A stretch of DNA of 64,000 nucleotides. Source: Halapricum desulfuricans. Lineage in GTDB: Archaea > Halobacteriota > Halobacteria > Halobacteriales > Haloarculaceae. How positions within the stretch are numbered: the stretch's first letter is position 1; each line of letters opens with the position of its first letter. Under the pieces are notes generated by a model, which searched no databases, was not told the DNA's origin, and saw only the letters and a list, made by a program, of their open reading frames with translations. The position numbers and the translations under genes were made by a program. Positions 7,324 through 16,329 of the stretch are shown piece by piece. The stretch spans positions 1,736,001 through 1,800,000 of the forward strand of contig NZ_CP064791.1 of assembly GCF_017094465.1 (NCBI RefSeq), written 5' to 3'.

Positions 7324-9101
7324 TAGTACACGAGGATGTCGTCGTCGGTATAGTGATACCCGGCGTTGCTGAAATGCTTGCGGGCGTTCTCGGTGAACAG
7401 TTCGTCTTCGACTCCTGCGAACGGAACTTCGGGATCGCCGTTGTTCCACCTGAGATCCTCGGGGATCCACGAGTCCTCTAGGACTGGTGTCGTCCGTGGT
7501 TCGGCGTATCCGTCGAAGATCGATTCGACAATCGCACCTTTGTTGATGAGGTGGGCGACGGCTCGCCGAAAGGACGGGTTTCGGAGCGGCCGACGACGCG
7601 TGTTGAACCCGACGTGATACAACGTCCGGGACTCGCTGGTCGCGAGAGAGAGACCGTCCCGACTGACGACCCCTGAAACGATTTTGTTATCGAGTGACGG
7701 GGCGGTAACGTCGGCCGCGTTTTCCCGGAGATAGGCAACCATCGTCAGATCCGAGGGGGTCAGGCTGACGACCAGCTCCGAAAACGCTAGCTGTCCGAAC
7801 CGGTCGGCGAGCGGAGATCCGTCGTCCCGGTTGAGCGGATGCTCCTCGAAGCGACTGAAACGAACCGATTCCCCCTCCGTCCGGTTGGCCAGGGTCATCG
7901 GACCGGACCCGACAGCACCAGTGTTGTCGTGACCAATCGCTCGGGTGATGCCGCGGCGCGCGTTCGAGACGCGAGTCCGGGATCGCCAGACGTGTTTCGG
8001 CAATAGCGGAACCGTGAGCAGAGCGGGGGCGGTCGCGGCGGACGAGTCGACCCGGAACCGGACCGTTCGATCGGTTTCGACTGTCACGGTGTCGACGGCC
8101 TGTGCCTGGCCCTGGAATCGAGGCGCCGGGTACTCAGCGTCTGCATTGCCGAGCGCCGTGTCCTCGAGGAAGTCGTACGTGAACTCGACGTCCTCGGCAG
8201 TGATCGGCTCACCGTCGTGCCAGTAGAGGTCCGACCGGAGGGTGACTGTGAGCTCGTCGTCGTCCGTGACGAGTTCCCAATCTTCGGCGAGCCACGGTCG
8301 AACGGCATCGTCGTAATACCGGGCAAGAGGATCGTACAGCAGCGATGTGACGAGATCGAACTCGTTGATCCAGGGGACGAGTGGATTCAACTGCTGGGTG
8401 ATCGATCCGTCTTTGGTGGTGATCCGAAGGGTCTCGTCGGTCGCCGAGTCCGAGGCGGGTTCGAGTTCGAGCAGCCAGGTCGGATCGCGAAGCGGCGCAC
8501 GCTCCCAGCCCTCGAAGGCGTCGGTGCTGATCGCGGCAATGGCCTGGTCCGTGGCGATCGGAACGAACGGTTGCTCGCCGGCAACCGTATCGAGGACGCG
8601 CCTGATCGTGTCCGTCCGCTCCTCTCCGGTCTGGCGGTGCTGTTGGGCGAGGGACTCGTCCAGCGAGATATCGGCGAAGCCGAAGGGGTTCTGCCATCCG
8701 AGCGCATCCGTATACGTCGACGTCAGTAACGGCCGGAGGTAGTCGGGATCGCGTCCGATCGGCATCGTCCCGACGTACAGATCGAAGTCCCGATCGTACA
8801 GGACCTGTCTGCGGAACTGCCTGGGCGGGACCAGCGGGAACCGTGTGTCGATGCCGACTTTCTTGAGTCGTTCGACGAGCTGGCCAGCGATTTCGTTCGC
8901 CCGTCGATCCCAGTCGGCCGGGGGAGCCATCACACGCAGCGAGATCTGGTCGAGCGACGAGAAACCCAGAAACTGTCGCATCGATCCGAGGCAACCGCCC
9001 AACAGTCCGCTCGCAGCGACAGCCCCACCCGCAGCTACCTGGCGTCGTGTTAACCGTGCTCGGTTATCTTCGTCCATCTGTTTCCACCACAGCGTTGTCA
9101 T
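7323..9101 (-). CDS. Family 5 solute-binding lipoprotein, apparently circularly permuted
   Basis: A 592-residue exported binding protein of the SBP_bac_5 (oligopeptide/dipeptide) class. A twin-arginine signal (RR at 19-20) with lipobox LLGGC (Cys37) marks a Tat lipoprotein. The order of conserved blocks is unusual. Residues 50-212 match what is normally the C-terminal part (ANEIAGQLVERLKKVGI, DFDLYVGTMPIGRDPDY, and the PFVPIATD block). Residues 222-592 match the normal N-terminal and middle parts (LNPLVPWIN, WHDGEPITAEDV, then GFNTRRRPLRNPSFRRAVAH at 498-517), and the chain ends at the helix before the normal hinge. No permease or ATPase genes are adjacent; the coupled neighbour is the PAP2 gene. 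ATG at 9101 is preferred over Met9 because a TATA-like box lies at 9133-9140. Confidence 0.86.
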   Translation of the reverse strand: MTTLWWKQMDEDNRARLTRRQVAAGGAVAASGLLGGCLGSMRQFLGFSSLDQISLRVMAPPADWDRRANEIAGQLVERLKKVGIDTRFPLVPPRQFRRQVLYDRDFDLYVGTMPIGRDPDYLRPLLTSTYTDALGWQNPFGFADISLDESLAQQHRQTGEERTDTIRRVLDTVAGEQPFVPIATDQAIAAISTDAFEGWERAPLRDPTWLLELEPASDSATDETLRITTKDGSITQQLNPLVPWINEFDLVTSLLYDPLARYYDDAVRPWLAEDWELVTDDDELTVTLRSDLYWHDGEPITAEDVEFTYDFLEDTALGNADAEYPAPRFQGQAQAVDTVTVETDRTVRFRVDSSAATAPALLTVPLLPKHVWRSRTRVSNARRGITRAIGHDNTGAVGSGPMTLANRTEGESVRFSRFEEHPLNRDDGSPLADRFGQLAFSELVVSLTPSDLTMVAYLRENAADVTAPSLDNKIVSGVVSRDGLSLATSESRTLYHVGFNTRRRPLRNPSFRRAVAHLINKGAIVESIFDGYAEPRTTPVLEDSWIPEDLRWNNGDPEVPFAGVEDELFTENARKHFSNAGYHYTDDDILVY

Positions 9102-9130
9102 GCTATCCGGGGACCAACCGGACCGGTATC

Positions 9131-9141
9131 GAGCTATATAA
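9131..9141 (-). promoter_or_regulatory. TATA box of the binding-protein gene
   Basis: On the minus strand a GGTTATATAGC sequence is centred about 36 bases before the ATG at 9101. Archaeal transcription starts about 25-27 bases after the box, which predicts a leader of only about ten bases and supports the longer of the two possible starts. Confidence 0.5.
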
Positions 9142-9268
9142 CCGAACTGGACAGTGGCATATCAAGGTGTCGACTCATCGCTACTGTTAGGAATATATCA
9201 ATTACGCCGCGGGGCAGCGCGTATCGACCGTCAGCCTATTACAGCGGTGTGCCGAACGGAAAATAGCG

Positions 9269-10717
9269 ATGCCAGTGGAGCTATCGGGCACACACGCGAC
9301 CGCAACGGTGATGATCGACGACGAGTCGCTTCTGGAGCAGTCGGCCCGCGAGCAGATCCAGACCCTCATCGACCACGAAGCGTTCACCGAACCGGTGGTC
9401 GTCATGCCGGACACACACTGGGGTGCCGGGGCACCGGTCGGATTTACGATGTCACTGCCCGACCGGATCGTCCCGAACGTCGTCGGCGTCGATGTCGGCT
9501 GTGGGATGGCCGCGACGAACCTCGGGGAGACGCTGCCACTGGACGACAGCGAGCGCGAACGCCGCGTCCGCGAGGCCGTCCCAATGGGGCGAGACGTGCA
9601 CGACTACGCGGACGCGCCACACCTGGTCGATCAGTTCCCCTTCGAGCGGGCGAACCAGGTCTTCAAACGGTTCGAGGAGGCCTATCGCGAGCGGTTCGGC
9701 CGGTCGATCGAGCCGATCACCTTCGAGTTCTCGGGCTACGACGAGCAGTACTTCAAGGACCTCTGTGATCGCGTTCTCTCCCGGAAGCGCCAGGGGATCG
9801 GCCACATCATCAAAAGCGCTGGCACGCTCGGTGGTGGCAACCACTTCGTCGAGTTCGCCCGCGCACGCGACTCCGGTGACTACTGGCTGATCATCCACAG
9901 CGGGTCGCGCTATCTGGGGCTGGCCGTGGCCGAATACTGGCAGCAGCGGGCGACCGAACTGCGGAACGCCGACGCGATTCGGGCAGCGATACCCGAGGAC
10001 GACTACCGGTATCTCGAATTCGACCCCGAGTCAGTCAGCGACGCCGAGTTGCACGCCTGGGTCACCGGCGGGATGGGGCAATCCCACATCGACCGTGAGG
10101 CAGTGCTCGAGGATCTCGAGGGGGAAGCGATCGAGCGAACATTCGATCGGCTGAACGGTATCGAACCGGACCCACAGGCGCGCAATACGGATCTGGACTA
10201 CCTCGACGGTCGGGAAGCCCACGGCTACTACGTCGATATGCTGTTCGCCCAGCAGTACGCCCGCTGGAACCGAGAGTTGATGAGCGACGCCATCTGTGCG
10301 GCGCTTTCCGTCGAGTCAGTCGATCGCTTCCAGTCGATCCACAACTACATCGACTTCCACGATCTGACGGTCCGGAAAGGTGCGACGCCGGCCAGGGACG
10401 GACAGCGACTCGTGATCCCGTTCAACATGGCGGACGGCTCGATACTGGCCCGCGGAACGGGCAACGACGACTGGAACGAGACGGCACCCCACGGTGCGGG
10501 CCGGACGATGAGTCGCCGAGAAGCCAGCGAACGCGCGTCAGTCGAGCAACTCCGCGACCGTATGGACGGCGTCTACTCCGAGTCACTGGTCGAGTCAGTG
10601 CTGGACGAAGCGCCGATCGCGTACAAGGACGCCGATCGGATCGCCGCAGCGATCGAACCGACCGCAGAAATACTCGATTGGCTAGAGCCGGTGCACAACC
10701 TCAAGGCGCTGGAGTGA
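9269..10717 (+). CDS. RtcB-family RNA ligase (divergent paralogue)
   Basis: A 482-residue RtcB-fold protein. RtcB joins RNA 2',3'-cyclic phosphate or 3'-phosphate ends to 5'-hydroxyl ends using GTP and manganese, as in tRNA splicing. Candidate metal and nucleotide ligands are all present: Asp75 and Cys78 (GVDVGCG), His192 (GGGNHFVE), His210 (IHSGSR), His358 (SIHNYIDFHD) and the guanylylated His408 (PHGAGR). The MPDTHWGAGAPVGFT block differs from the canonical archaeal form, so this may be a second, specialised copy. The start gives MPVELSGTHA, with an A/T-rich CTATTAC about 30 bases upstream. It converges on glutamate dehydrogenase with a 5-base gap. Repair rather than splicing is possible. 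Confidence 0.88.
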   Translation: MPVELSGTHATATVMIDDESLLEQSAREQIQTLIDHEAFTEPVVVMPDTHWGAGAPVGFTMSLPDRIVPNVVGVDVGCGMAATNLGETLPLDDSERERRVREAVPMGRDVHDYADAPHLVDQFPFERANQVFKRFEEAYRERFGRSIEPITFEFSGYDEQYFKDLCDRVLSRKRQGIGHIIKSAGTLGGGNHFVEFARARDSGDYWLIIHSGSRYLGLAVAEYWQQRATELRNADAIRAAIPEDDYRYLEFDPESVSDAELHAWVTGGMGQSHIDREAVLEDLEGEAIERTFDRLNGIEPDPQARNTDLDYLDGREAHGYYVDMLFAQQYARWNRELMSDAICAALSVESVDRFQSIHNYIDFHDLTVRKGATPARDGQRLVIPFNMADGSILARGTGNDDWNETAPHGAGRTMSRREASERASVEQLRDRMDGVYSESLVESVLDEAPIAYKDADRIAAAIEPTAEILDWLEPVHNLKALE

Positions 10718-10722
10718 CCGGC

Positions 10723-11979
10723 CTACGGGAACAGACCGGACTTTTCGGCGGCGTCGAGGACGCGCTGGATCGAGACAACGTACATCGCAGTCCGGAAGTT
10801 CGGCGTGTCGTGTTCCTCGTGGGCGTCGGTCATCGCGTCGAACGCGTCAGTGGTGAGCCGTTCGAGTTCCTCGTTGACTCGCTGTTCGGTCCAGGCGAAG
10901 CGCTGGCGGTTCTGGACCCACTCGAAGTACGAGACGGTCACGCCGCCGGCGTTCGCGAGGATGTCCGGGACGACGTGGACGTCCTTCTCGGCCAGGATCT
11001 CGTCGGCGTCGGGCGTGATCGGGCCGTTGGCCGCCTCGACGATGACATCGGCCGACACGTCCTCGGCGATCTCGGCGTCGATCGCGTTCTCGAGTGCCGC
11101 GGGCACGAGCAGGTCGACGTCCAGTGTCAGCAGTTCCTCGTTGGTCAACTGTTCGCTCGCACCGTCGTAGCCGACGACGCTGCCGGTCTCGGCCTTGTAA
11201 TCTTTGACCGCCTGCGCGTCGAGCCCGTCAGCGTTGTAGATCGCGCCGCTCGAGTCACTGACTGCGACGATGTCGGCACCCTGTTCCTCGATGAGTCGCG
11301 CGCCGATCGAGCCGGCGTTCCCGTAGCCCTGCACCGCGACGGTCGCCTCGGAGATGTCCTGATCGAGGTACTCGAAGGCCTCTCGGGCGGTGATGCTGAC
11401 CGACCGACCCGTCGCCTCGACGCGACCCTTGCTGCCGCCGGTCTCGAGGGACTTGCCGGTGACGACGCCGGGCTCGGTGGTGTTCTCCAGGGTCTCGTAG
11501 GTGTCTTTGATCCAGTTCATCTCCCGCTGGCCGGTGTTGACGTCCGGCGCGGGGATGTCCTTGTCCTCGCCGATCAGCGGCCGCAGCTCCTTCGCGAACG
11601 TCCGCGTAATCCGCTCTAGCTCGTCTTCACTGTACTCGGCGGGATCGATCTCGATACCGCCCTTGCCTCCGCCGTAGGGGATGTCGACGGCTGCACATTT
11701 GTACACCATCCATCCCGAAAGGGCCTTGACCTCCGCCCGGTTGACACCGGGATGGTACCGGATCCCGCCCTTGTACGGCCCGCGATCGCCGTTGAACTCC
11801 GATCGGTACGCGCGGAACGTCTCGATGGAGCCGTCGTCCATCTCGACCGACAGCGTCGTCTCGAGAACGCGTTCGGGCTGTTTGAGTCGCTCGATCATCC
11901 CCTCGTCGGCGTCGAGGTATTCGGCCGCGTCATCGATCTGCTCCTGTAAACTCTCAAATGGGTTTACTTCGTCCACCAT
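10723..11979 (-). CDS. gdhB: Glutamate dehydrogenase
   Basis: A 418-residue Glu/Leu/Phe/Val dehydrogenase, which interconverts glutamate and 2-oxoglutarate plus ammonia with NAD(P). Glutamate-binding residues are seen in [10 protein letters not shown] (68-77) and the catalytic Lys106 lies in PYGGGKGG. The Asp of PAPDVNTG and the dinucleotide fold motif GYGNAGSIG (about 214-222) are also present. Length is normal for archaeal hexameric enzymes. The ATG is at 11977-11979, and TAACTTTTT about 29 bases upstream looks like its TATA box, so the mRNA is probably leaderless. The gene symbol follows haloarchaeal usage; NAD versus NADP preference cannot be read safely. Confidence 0.94.
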   Translation of the reverse strand: MVDEVNPFESLQEQIDDAAEYLDADEGMIERLKQPERVLETTLSVEMDDGSIETFRAYRSEFNGDRGPYKGGIRYHPGVNRAEVKALSGWMVYKCAAVDIPYGGGKGGIEIDPAEYSEDELERITRTFAKELRPLIGEDKDIPAPDVNTGQREMNWIKDTYETLENTTEPGVVTGKSLETGGSKGRVEATGRSVSITAREAFEYLDQDISEATVAVQGYGNAGSIGARLIEEQGADIVAVSDSSGAIYNADGLDAQAVKDYKAETGSVVGYDGASEQLTNEELLTLDVDLLVPAALENAIDAEIAEDVSADVIVEAANGPITPDADEILAEKDVHVVPDILANAGGVTVSYFEWVQNRQRFAWTEQRVNEELERLTTDAFDAMTDAHEEHDTPNFRTAMYVVSIQRVLDAAEKSGLFP

Positions 11980-12151
11980 ACCCTATCGAAAATCGACGAT
12001 CGGCAAAAAGTTACCGTTATCAGCCCGATGTATATGAACGATTGAACATTTCCTGATCGGGCGCGTCACAGCCGTTACCGGGGATTATCACCGGAATTGT
12101 GCTCCGACAAGGTCGAAGGTGTTAAGCGAGTGTCGGACCCCAGAAGGGGAT

Positions 12152-12748
12152 ATGTCCCGCTGGTTCGCCCCCGGAACGTGGTGGTATGCGCTGCCGCTGT
12201 TGCTGGTCGCGGGGCCACTCATGTTGCTTGCGCCGTCAGTCGGTGCCGGGACGGCGCTCGCGGGACTTGCCGTGCTGTACTTTCATCGCGATCCCGATCG
12301 CGAATCCCCGGACGCGGGGTACGTCTCACCGGCAGACGGGACAGTTTCGGTCATCAGGGAGGAAGGCGATCGGTTGCGCGTCGGCGTGTTCATGAACCTC
12401 CATCACGTGCACGTCAACCGCGCGCCGGCCCCAGGTGAGATACGGGAGACGACACACGAACCGGGAGCGCACCGACCGGCGTTCTCGAAGGAGTCGGATC
12501 GCAACGAGCGACTCCACGTGGACTTTCCGGACTACCGTGTCACACTGATCGCCGGGGCGTTCGCTCGTCGGATCCATCCCTATGTCGAGGGCAGCGAGTC
12601 GGTCGACCGCGGTGAGCGGATCGGTCACATCTCTTTCGGCAGTCGCGTCGACGTACTCTTTCCGCCATCGGTGACACATGCGGACCTGCGGGTCGAGCGT
12701 GGCGAGTCGGTCAGAGCGGGTGAGACGGTGCTCGCGACGGAGCCATAA
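12152..12748 (+). CDS. asd: Archaetidylserine decarboxylase (phosphatidylserine decarboxylase-like)
   Basis: A 198-residue proenzyme of the short phosphatidylserine decarboxylase family, which makes the ethanolamine head group of archaeal lipids. Two N-terminal membrane helices (about 11-27 and 31-45) are followed by DPDRESPDAGYVSPADGTV. The cleavage site that generates the pyruvoyl group is FGS at 162-164, between Gly163 and Ser164, leaving RVDVLFPP on the small subunit. His residues in NLHHVHVNR (82-90) are conserved in the family. The ATG at 12152 is preceded by a GTTAAG box about 30 bases upstream. An inverted repeat (TCCGACA at 12103-12109, TGTCGGA at 12131-12137) flanks that box. Confidence 0.9.
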   Translation: MSRWFAPGTWWYALPLLLVAGPLMLLAPSVGAGTALAGLAVLYFHRDPDRESPDAGYVSPADGTVSVIREEGDRLRVGVFMNLHHVHVNRAPAPGEIRETTHEPGAHRPAFSKESDRNERLHVDFPDYRVTLIAGAFARRIHPYVEGSESVDRGERIGHISFGSRVDVLFPPSVTHADLRVERGESVRAGETVLATEP

Positions 12749-12764
12749 GGCGGTTCGGTGCCGG

Positions 12765-13352
12765 TCAGAGCGTCCCTTTCGTACTCGCGACGTCGGCGCG
12801 ACGGTCGTCGATCCGCGTCGCATCGTCAAGCGCACGAGCGAGACATTTGAACAGCGCCTCGATCTCGTGGTGGGCGTTCTGGCCGTCCACCTCGGCGTGT
12901 AGCGTCAAGCCAGCGTTCATCGCGAGCGAGCGCAGGAAGTGCTGTGCCATGTGGCTGGTCAGCTCGCCGACGTCCGACTGTGAGAAAGCGCCGTCGAACG
13001 CGAAGTACGGCCGCCCGGAGATATCCAGGACGACACCAGCGACGGCCTCATCGAGCGGGACGCAGCGGTCGGCGAATCGCTCGATGCCGCGCTTGTCCCC
13101 GAGTGCCTCCTCGAGCGCCTCGCCGATCGTGATCGCGACGTCCTCGACGGTGTGGTGGTCGTCGATCTCCAGATCGCCGTCACAGGTCACGGTCAGATCG
13201 AACAGCCCGTGCGTCGCGAACGATTCGAGCATGTGATCGAAAAAGCCGATACCGGTGTCGATCGTCGCGTCCCCGTCGCCGTCGATGTCGAGCGTGACCT
13301 CGATCTCCGTCTCGGCGGTGGTCCGCGTCACGGCCGCGGTTCGGTCGGTCAT
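12765..13352 (-). CDS. hisB: Imidazoleglycerol-phosphate dehydratase
   Basis: A 195-residue single-domain HisB, which dehydrates imidazole glycerol phosphate to imidazole acetol phosphate in histidine synthesis. The two manganese-binding histidine clusters are visible as DDHHTVED and [11 protein letters not shown]. The [13 protein letters not shown] block is also typical. The frame extends nine codons upstream, but ATG at 13350-13352 (MTDRTAAV) is the natural start. No phosphatase domain is fused, unlike E. coli HisB. It converges on asd with a 16-base gap, and no other his gene lies nearby, as is usual for the scattered haloarchaeal histidine genes. Confidence 0.95.
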   Translation of the reverse strand: MTDRTAAVTRTTAETEIEVTLDIDGDGDATIDTGIGFFDHMLESFATHGLFDLTVTCDGDLEIDDHHTVEDVAITIGEALEEALGDKRGIERFADRCVPLDEAVAGVVLDISGRPYFAFDGAFSQSDVGELTSHMAQHFLRSLAMNAGLTLHAEVDGQNAHHEIEALFKCLARALDDATRIDDRRADVASTKGTL

Positions 13353-13433
13353 ATCAGCACCCACGTGGGCCTGCCCCAAGAGTGTGTCTGGTCGCCGGAC
13401 ACCGGGACTGCGAACAGCTACCCACGGGAGGTC

Positions 13434-14618
13434 TCAGATATTCGGATCGGCGCGTCTGGCGATCAGGACGGTCGGTGCGACGAGGACGGTCATCGCGAGC
13501 GGGATCCACATCGCCGTCCGAATGGAGGTGAGCGCCGCCAGTGCCCCCATCGCGACCGGAACGAGCGCCAGGCTGACCGACGCGACCGAGGTCGAAACCG
13601 CATTGATCGGGCCGCTGTACTCCGGCGCGGCCTGCGTCCCGAACGCAAGCAGTGTCGGAAAGATACCCGAGACGAGCGCGCCGAGAACGACGACCCCGGC
13701 GAAGACAGCGGTGCCGTCCGCGAGGAAGAAGGTCCAGACGAATACGGGTGCGATGAGGATCTCCAGCGCGATGACCAGCGGACCGTACGGGACGCGCTCG
13801 GCGATCAGCGTGTAGACGAACCGTCCGGGGATGTAGGCGACGATGAACGCGCTGAGCAGGAGGTTGGCACGCGTCGCGCCGAGGTCTGCGATCTCGCCGC
13901 CGAAGGTCGGCAGCCAGAGGAACATCGCGCCCTCCAGCCCGGTGTGGAAGACGAGCGCGACGACCGTCGCCCCGACGGCCGGCGTCCGGAAGAGTTCGAG
14001 CGCGCCCGCGACGTCCAGCGCCTCCTCGGCGTCGACGTTGGGAGGATCGAGTCGCCAGACGAGCGCGGCGACGACGCCGAACGCGACCGCGAGCGTGACG
14101 TACGCGTACCGCCAGTTCCCGAGCGCGACCGCGAGGCTCAAAACAGCGGGACCGGACGCCGCGCCGATCGCCCACGCCATATCGTAGAGGTTGAAGACTC
14201 GCCCGCGAGCGTTCGAATACAGGTGGCCCAGCAGCGGGCGATCCAGTCCCCGAGAGACGCCCGTCCCGAGGCCGCGGACGACGAGCAGTCCGAGATACGC
14301 GACGAACACGGGCGCCAGTGCCATCCCGAGGACGCCGAGGACCGTGACGACGATCCCGCCCAGGAAATACCGTCGCGTGTCGATCCGGCCGGCGACAGCG
14401 CCGGCGGCCAGGACCGTGACCGCGAACCCGAGCGTGCCGGCCGGGCCGACCAGCCCCTGCAGTCCCTTGCCGATTCCCCACTCCGCTTCGAGGATCGGCA
14501 ACAGCGGCCCGCGCATCTGCAAGCCCAGCCCTTCGAGCGCGACGAACAACACGATCGCGAGCGTCCACAACGGCCGGGACGTGTCGGTCCGCGGATCCGT
14601 CTGGCCCGTCTCTGCCAT
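13434..14618 (-). CDS. Major facilitator superfamily permease
   Basis: A 394-residue membrane protein with about twelve hydrophobic helices and MFS loop features: AGRIDTRRYFLGG between helices 2 and 3, and a GLGTGVSRGLDRPLLGHL stretch in helix 4-5. A short acidic N-terminus (MAETGQTDPRTDTSRP) precedes helix 1. The ATG at 14616-14618 is chosen over an upstream in-frame ATG because it leaves a normal N-terminus. The substrate is unknown; drug or small-metabolite efflux is the default guess. It is a single gene on the minus strand between hisB and the region before enolase. Confidence 0.85.
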   Translation of the reverse strand: MAETGQTDPRTDTSRPLWTLAIVLFVALEGLGLQMRGPLLPILEAEWGIGKGLQGLVGPAGTLGFAVTVLAAGAVAGRIDTRRYFLGGIVVTVLGVLGMALAPVFVAYLGLLVVRGLGTGVSRGLDRPLLGHLYSNARGRVFNLYDMAWAIGAASGPAVLSLAVALGNWRYAYVTLAVAFGVVAALVWRLDPPNVDAEEALDVAGALELFRTPAVGATVVALVFHTGLEGAMFLWLPTFGGEIADLGATRANLLLSAFIVAYIPGRFVYTLIAERVPYGPLVIALEILIAPVFVWTFFLADGTAVFAGVVVLGALVSGIFPTLLAFGTQAAPEYSGPINAVSTSVASVSLALVPVAMGALAALTSIRTAMWIPLAMTVLVAPTVLIARRADPNI

Positions 14619-14830
14619 ACGTCGAACTCCCGATGAGAAACGCAAAAGCGTTGCGAGATGATCGAGCGACGGTCGGAAGGACTCTCATGGCGAGTGACAG
14701 TTCCGGCCCGAAGACCAGCTAAAACAGCCCGGCCAACGCTGCGAAAAGCATCGATCACTTATAATCGACAGCCCGACCTCTCGGATCGAAATAGATAATC
14801 TTACTTCGGAGGCGAGTAAACACCGATAGT
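14619..14830. other. Intergenic region before enolase with possible promoters
   Basis: This 212-base gap separates the divergent MFS and enolase units. It holds A/T-rich stretches that could be TATA boxes, CTTATAATC at 14757-14765 and AAATAGATAATC at 14786-14797, on a GC-rich background. The second box is placed to serve the small ORF and enolase. I see no tRNA or strong hairpin here. Confidence 0.5.
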
Positions 14831-15004
14831 GTGCCGGAACGTCTCGTCGCGTTCGAACGGTCGCAGACGCTGGCTATGGCCGCGAATGGCCAGTCAGTCT
14901 TTGCGGGGTCGGACGCGACGCCGGTGTCGCTCACGCGCACCGGTCGGTCCCCGAGCGGGCCGCCGGACGACGGCAACGCGACAAACGGAGGCGAACACAG
15001 ATGA
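14831..15004 (+). CDS. Possible small protein overlapping the enolase start
   Basis: A GTG-initiated frame of 57 codons ending in a TGA that overlaps the enolase ATG as ATGA. About 79 percent of its codons end in G or C, close to the real genes here, and a GGAGGCGAG lies about 15 bases before the GTG. The product ([20 protein letters not shown] at its start) is polar, with a Pro/Gly/Asp-rich tail and no known motif. The ATGA overlap suggests translational coupling to enolase. It could instead be a chance frame in enolase's leader; a GGAGG nine bases before the enolase ATG lies inside it. No homologue is recognised. Confidence 0.38.
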   Translation: MPERLVAFERSQTLAMAANGQSVFAGSDATPVSLTRTGRSPSGPPDDGNATNGGEHR

Positions 15005-16200
15005 CACTCATTACGGACATCACGCTCCGACGGATACTGGACTCGCGAGGTAACGCCACTGTCGAAGCCGAGGTCACCACCGAGGACGGTGGCTTCGGTC
15101 GCGGTGCCGCCCCGAGCGGTGCGAGCACGGGCGAACACGAAGCACTCGAACTGCCGGCCGAGGAGGCCATCGAGAAGGCCGAAGCCGACGCCGTTCCCGC
15201 CCTCGTCGGCGAGGTCGACGCCACCGACCAGCGCGCAATCGATGACACGCTACACGAGGTCGACGGGACGGACGACTTCTCGGGTATCGGCGCCAACAGC
15301 GCGGTCGCGATCAGCATGGCCGCCGCCAAGGCCGGTGCCGACGAACTCGGACTCCCGCTGTTCCAGCACCTGGGCGGGACCTTCCGGGGCGATCAGTTCC
15401 CCACGCCGCTGGGCAACGTCGTCGGCGGCGGCGAACACGCCGAGGAAGCCACCAACATTCAGGAGTTCCTCTCGGCGCCGGTCGGCGCACCGAGCGTGAC
15501 CGAAGCGGTCTTCGCGAACGCGCAGGTCCACGCCCGTATCGGCGAACTCCTCGAAGAGAAGGGCGTCCCCGCCAACAAGGGCGACGAGGGTGCCTGGGCG
15601 CCGCCGATCGGCGACGACGAGGCCTTCGAAATCGTCGACCAGGCCACCACCGAAGTCAGTGACGACCTCGGCTTCGAGATTAGCTTCGGCCTGGACATGG
15701 CCGCCGCCGAGATGTACGAGGACGGCGAGTACGTCTACGAGGGTGAGGCCAACCGCTCGACGGCCGAACAGATCGACTACGTCGCCGAAATGGTCGATGA
15801 ATACGACATGGCCTACGTCGAGGATCCGCTGGACGAAAACGACTTCGAGGCCTTCGCCGAGTTGACCGACCGCGTCGGCGACCGGACGCTCATCTGTGGC
15901 GACGATCTGTACGTCACCAACGTTGAGCGCCTCCAGGACGGCATCGACAAGGGCTCCTCGAACTCCATTCTCATCAAGCCCAACCAGATTGGCACCCTCT
16001 CCGACGCCGTCGACGCCATCGAACTCGGGGCGGAGAACGGTATCGTGTCGGCAGTCTCCCACCGTTCGGGCGAGACCGAGGACACGACGATCGCCCACCT
16101 CGCCGTCGGCGCCGCCGCACCCTACATCAAGACCGGCACCGTCGCCGGCGAACGTACCGCCAAACTGAACGAACTCATCCGCATCGAAGAGCAGGTCTAA
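15001..16200 (+). CDS. eno: Enolase
   Basis: A 399-residue phosphopyruvate hydratase, interconverting 2-phosphoglycerate and phosphoenolpyruvate in glycolysis and gluconeogenesis. The mobile loop SGASTG is at 39-44. The general acid/base Glu is in [10 protein letters not shown], metal ligands are in [20 protein letters not shown] and CGDDLYVTN, the catalytic Lys is in [10 protein letters not shown], and [10 protein letters not shown] binds substrate. The ATG is preceded by GGAGG at a nine-base spacing, one of the clearer ribosome binding sites in the window, consistent with a leadered or coupled message. Unlike many archaea, no ribosomal protein or RNA polymerase subunit genes surround it. 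Confidence 0.97.
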   Translation: MTLITDITLRRILDSRGNATVEAEVTTEDGGFGRGAAPSGASTGEHEALELPAEEAIEKAEADAVPALVGEVDATDQRAIDDTLHEVDGTDDFSGIGANSAVAISMAAAKAGADELGLPLFQHLGGTFRGDQFPTPLGNVVGGGEHAEEATNIQEFLSAPVGAPSVTEAVFANAQVHARIGELLEEKGVPANKGDEGAWAPPIGDDEAFEIVDQATTEVSDDLGFEISFGLDMAAAEMYEDGEYVYEGEANRSTAEQIDYVAEMVDEYDMAYVEDPLDENDFEAFAELTDRVGDRTLICGDDLYVTNVERLQDGIDKGSSNSILIKPNQIGTLSDAVDAIELGAENGIVSAVSHRSGETEDTTIAHLAVGAAAPYIKTGTVAGERTAKLNELIRIEEQV

Positions 16201-16240
16201 GCGACGGTACGCCGCTCGACGAGTCGTTTCCGAATTGCTA

Positions 16241-16304
16241 CATTTTTCGTGCTGATCACCGACAGCGGCGGCTACTGTACCTACGACAGCAGAACGGCTG
16301 CTGT
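16241..16304 (+). terminator. Candidate terminator region after enolase
   Basis: Forty bases after the enolase stop there is a T run (ATTTTTCG, 16242-16249), the kind of U-tract that ends archaeal transcription. A perfect hairpin follows (ACAGCAG at 16286-16292, CTGCTGT at 16298-16304, five-base loop) in the gap between the converging enolase and DMT permease genes. The hairpin has no T run of its own. Confidence 0.35.
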
Positions 16305-16329
16305 ACCTGCATCGGCGCGGCGGTTGCTG

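Noticed and set aside
14619-14830. A stable RNA gene (RNase P or 7S RNA) before enolase
   Set aside because: The gap is too short and lacks the conserved cores of either RNA; only A/T-rich promoter-like stretches are seen.
15250-16098. A 282-codon frame antisense to enolase
   Set aside because: All enolase catalytic motifs are intact on the plus strand and the antisense product resembles nothing.
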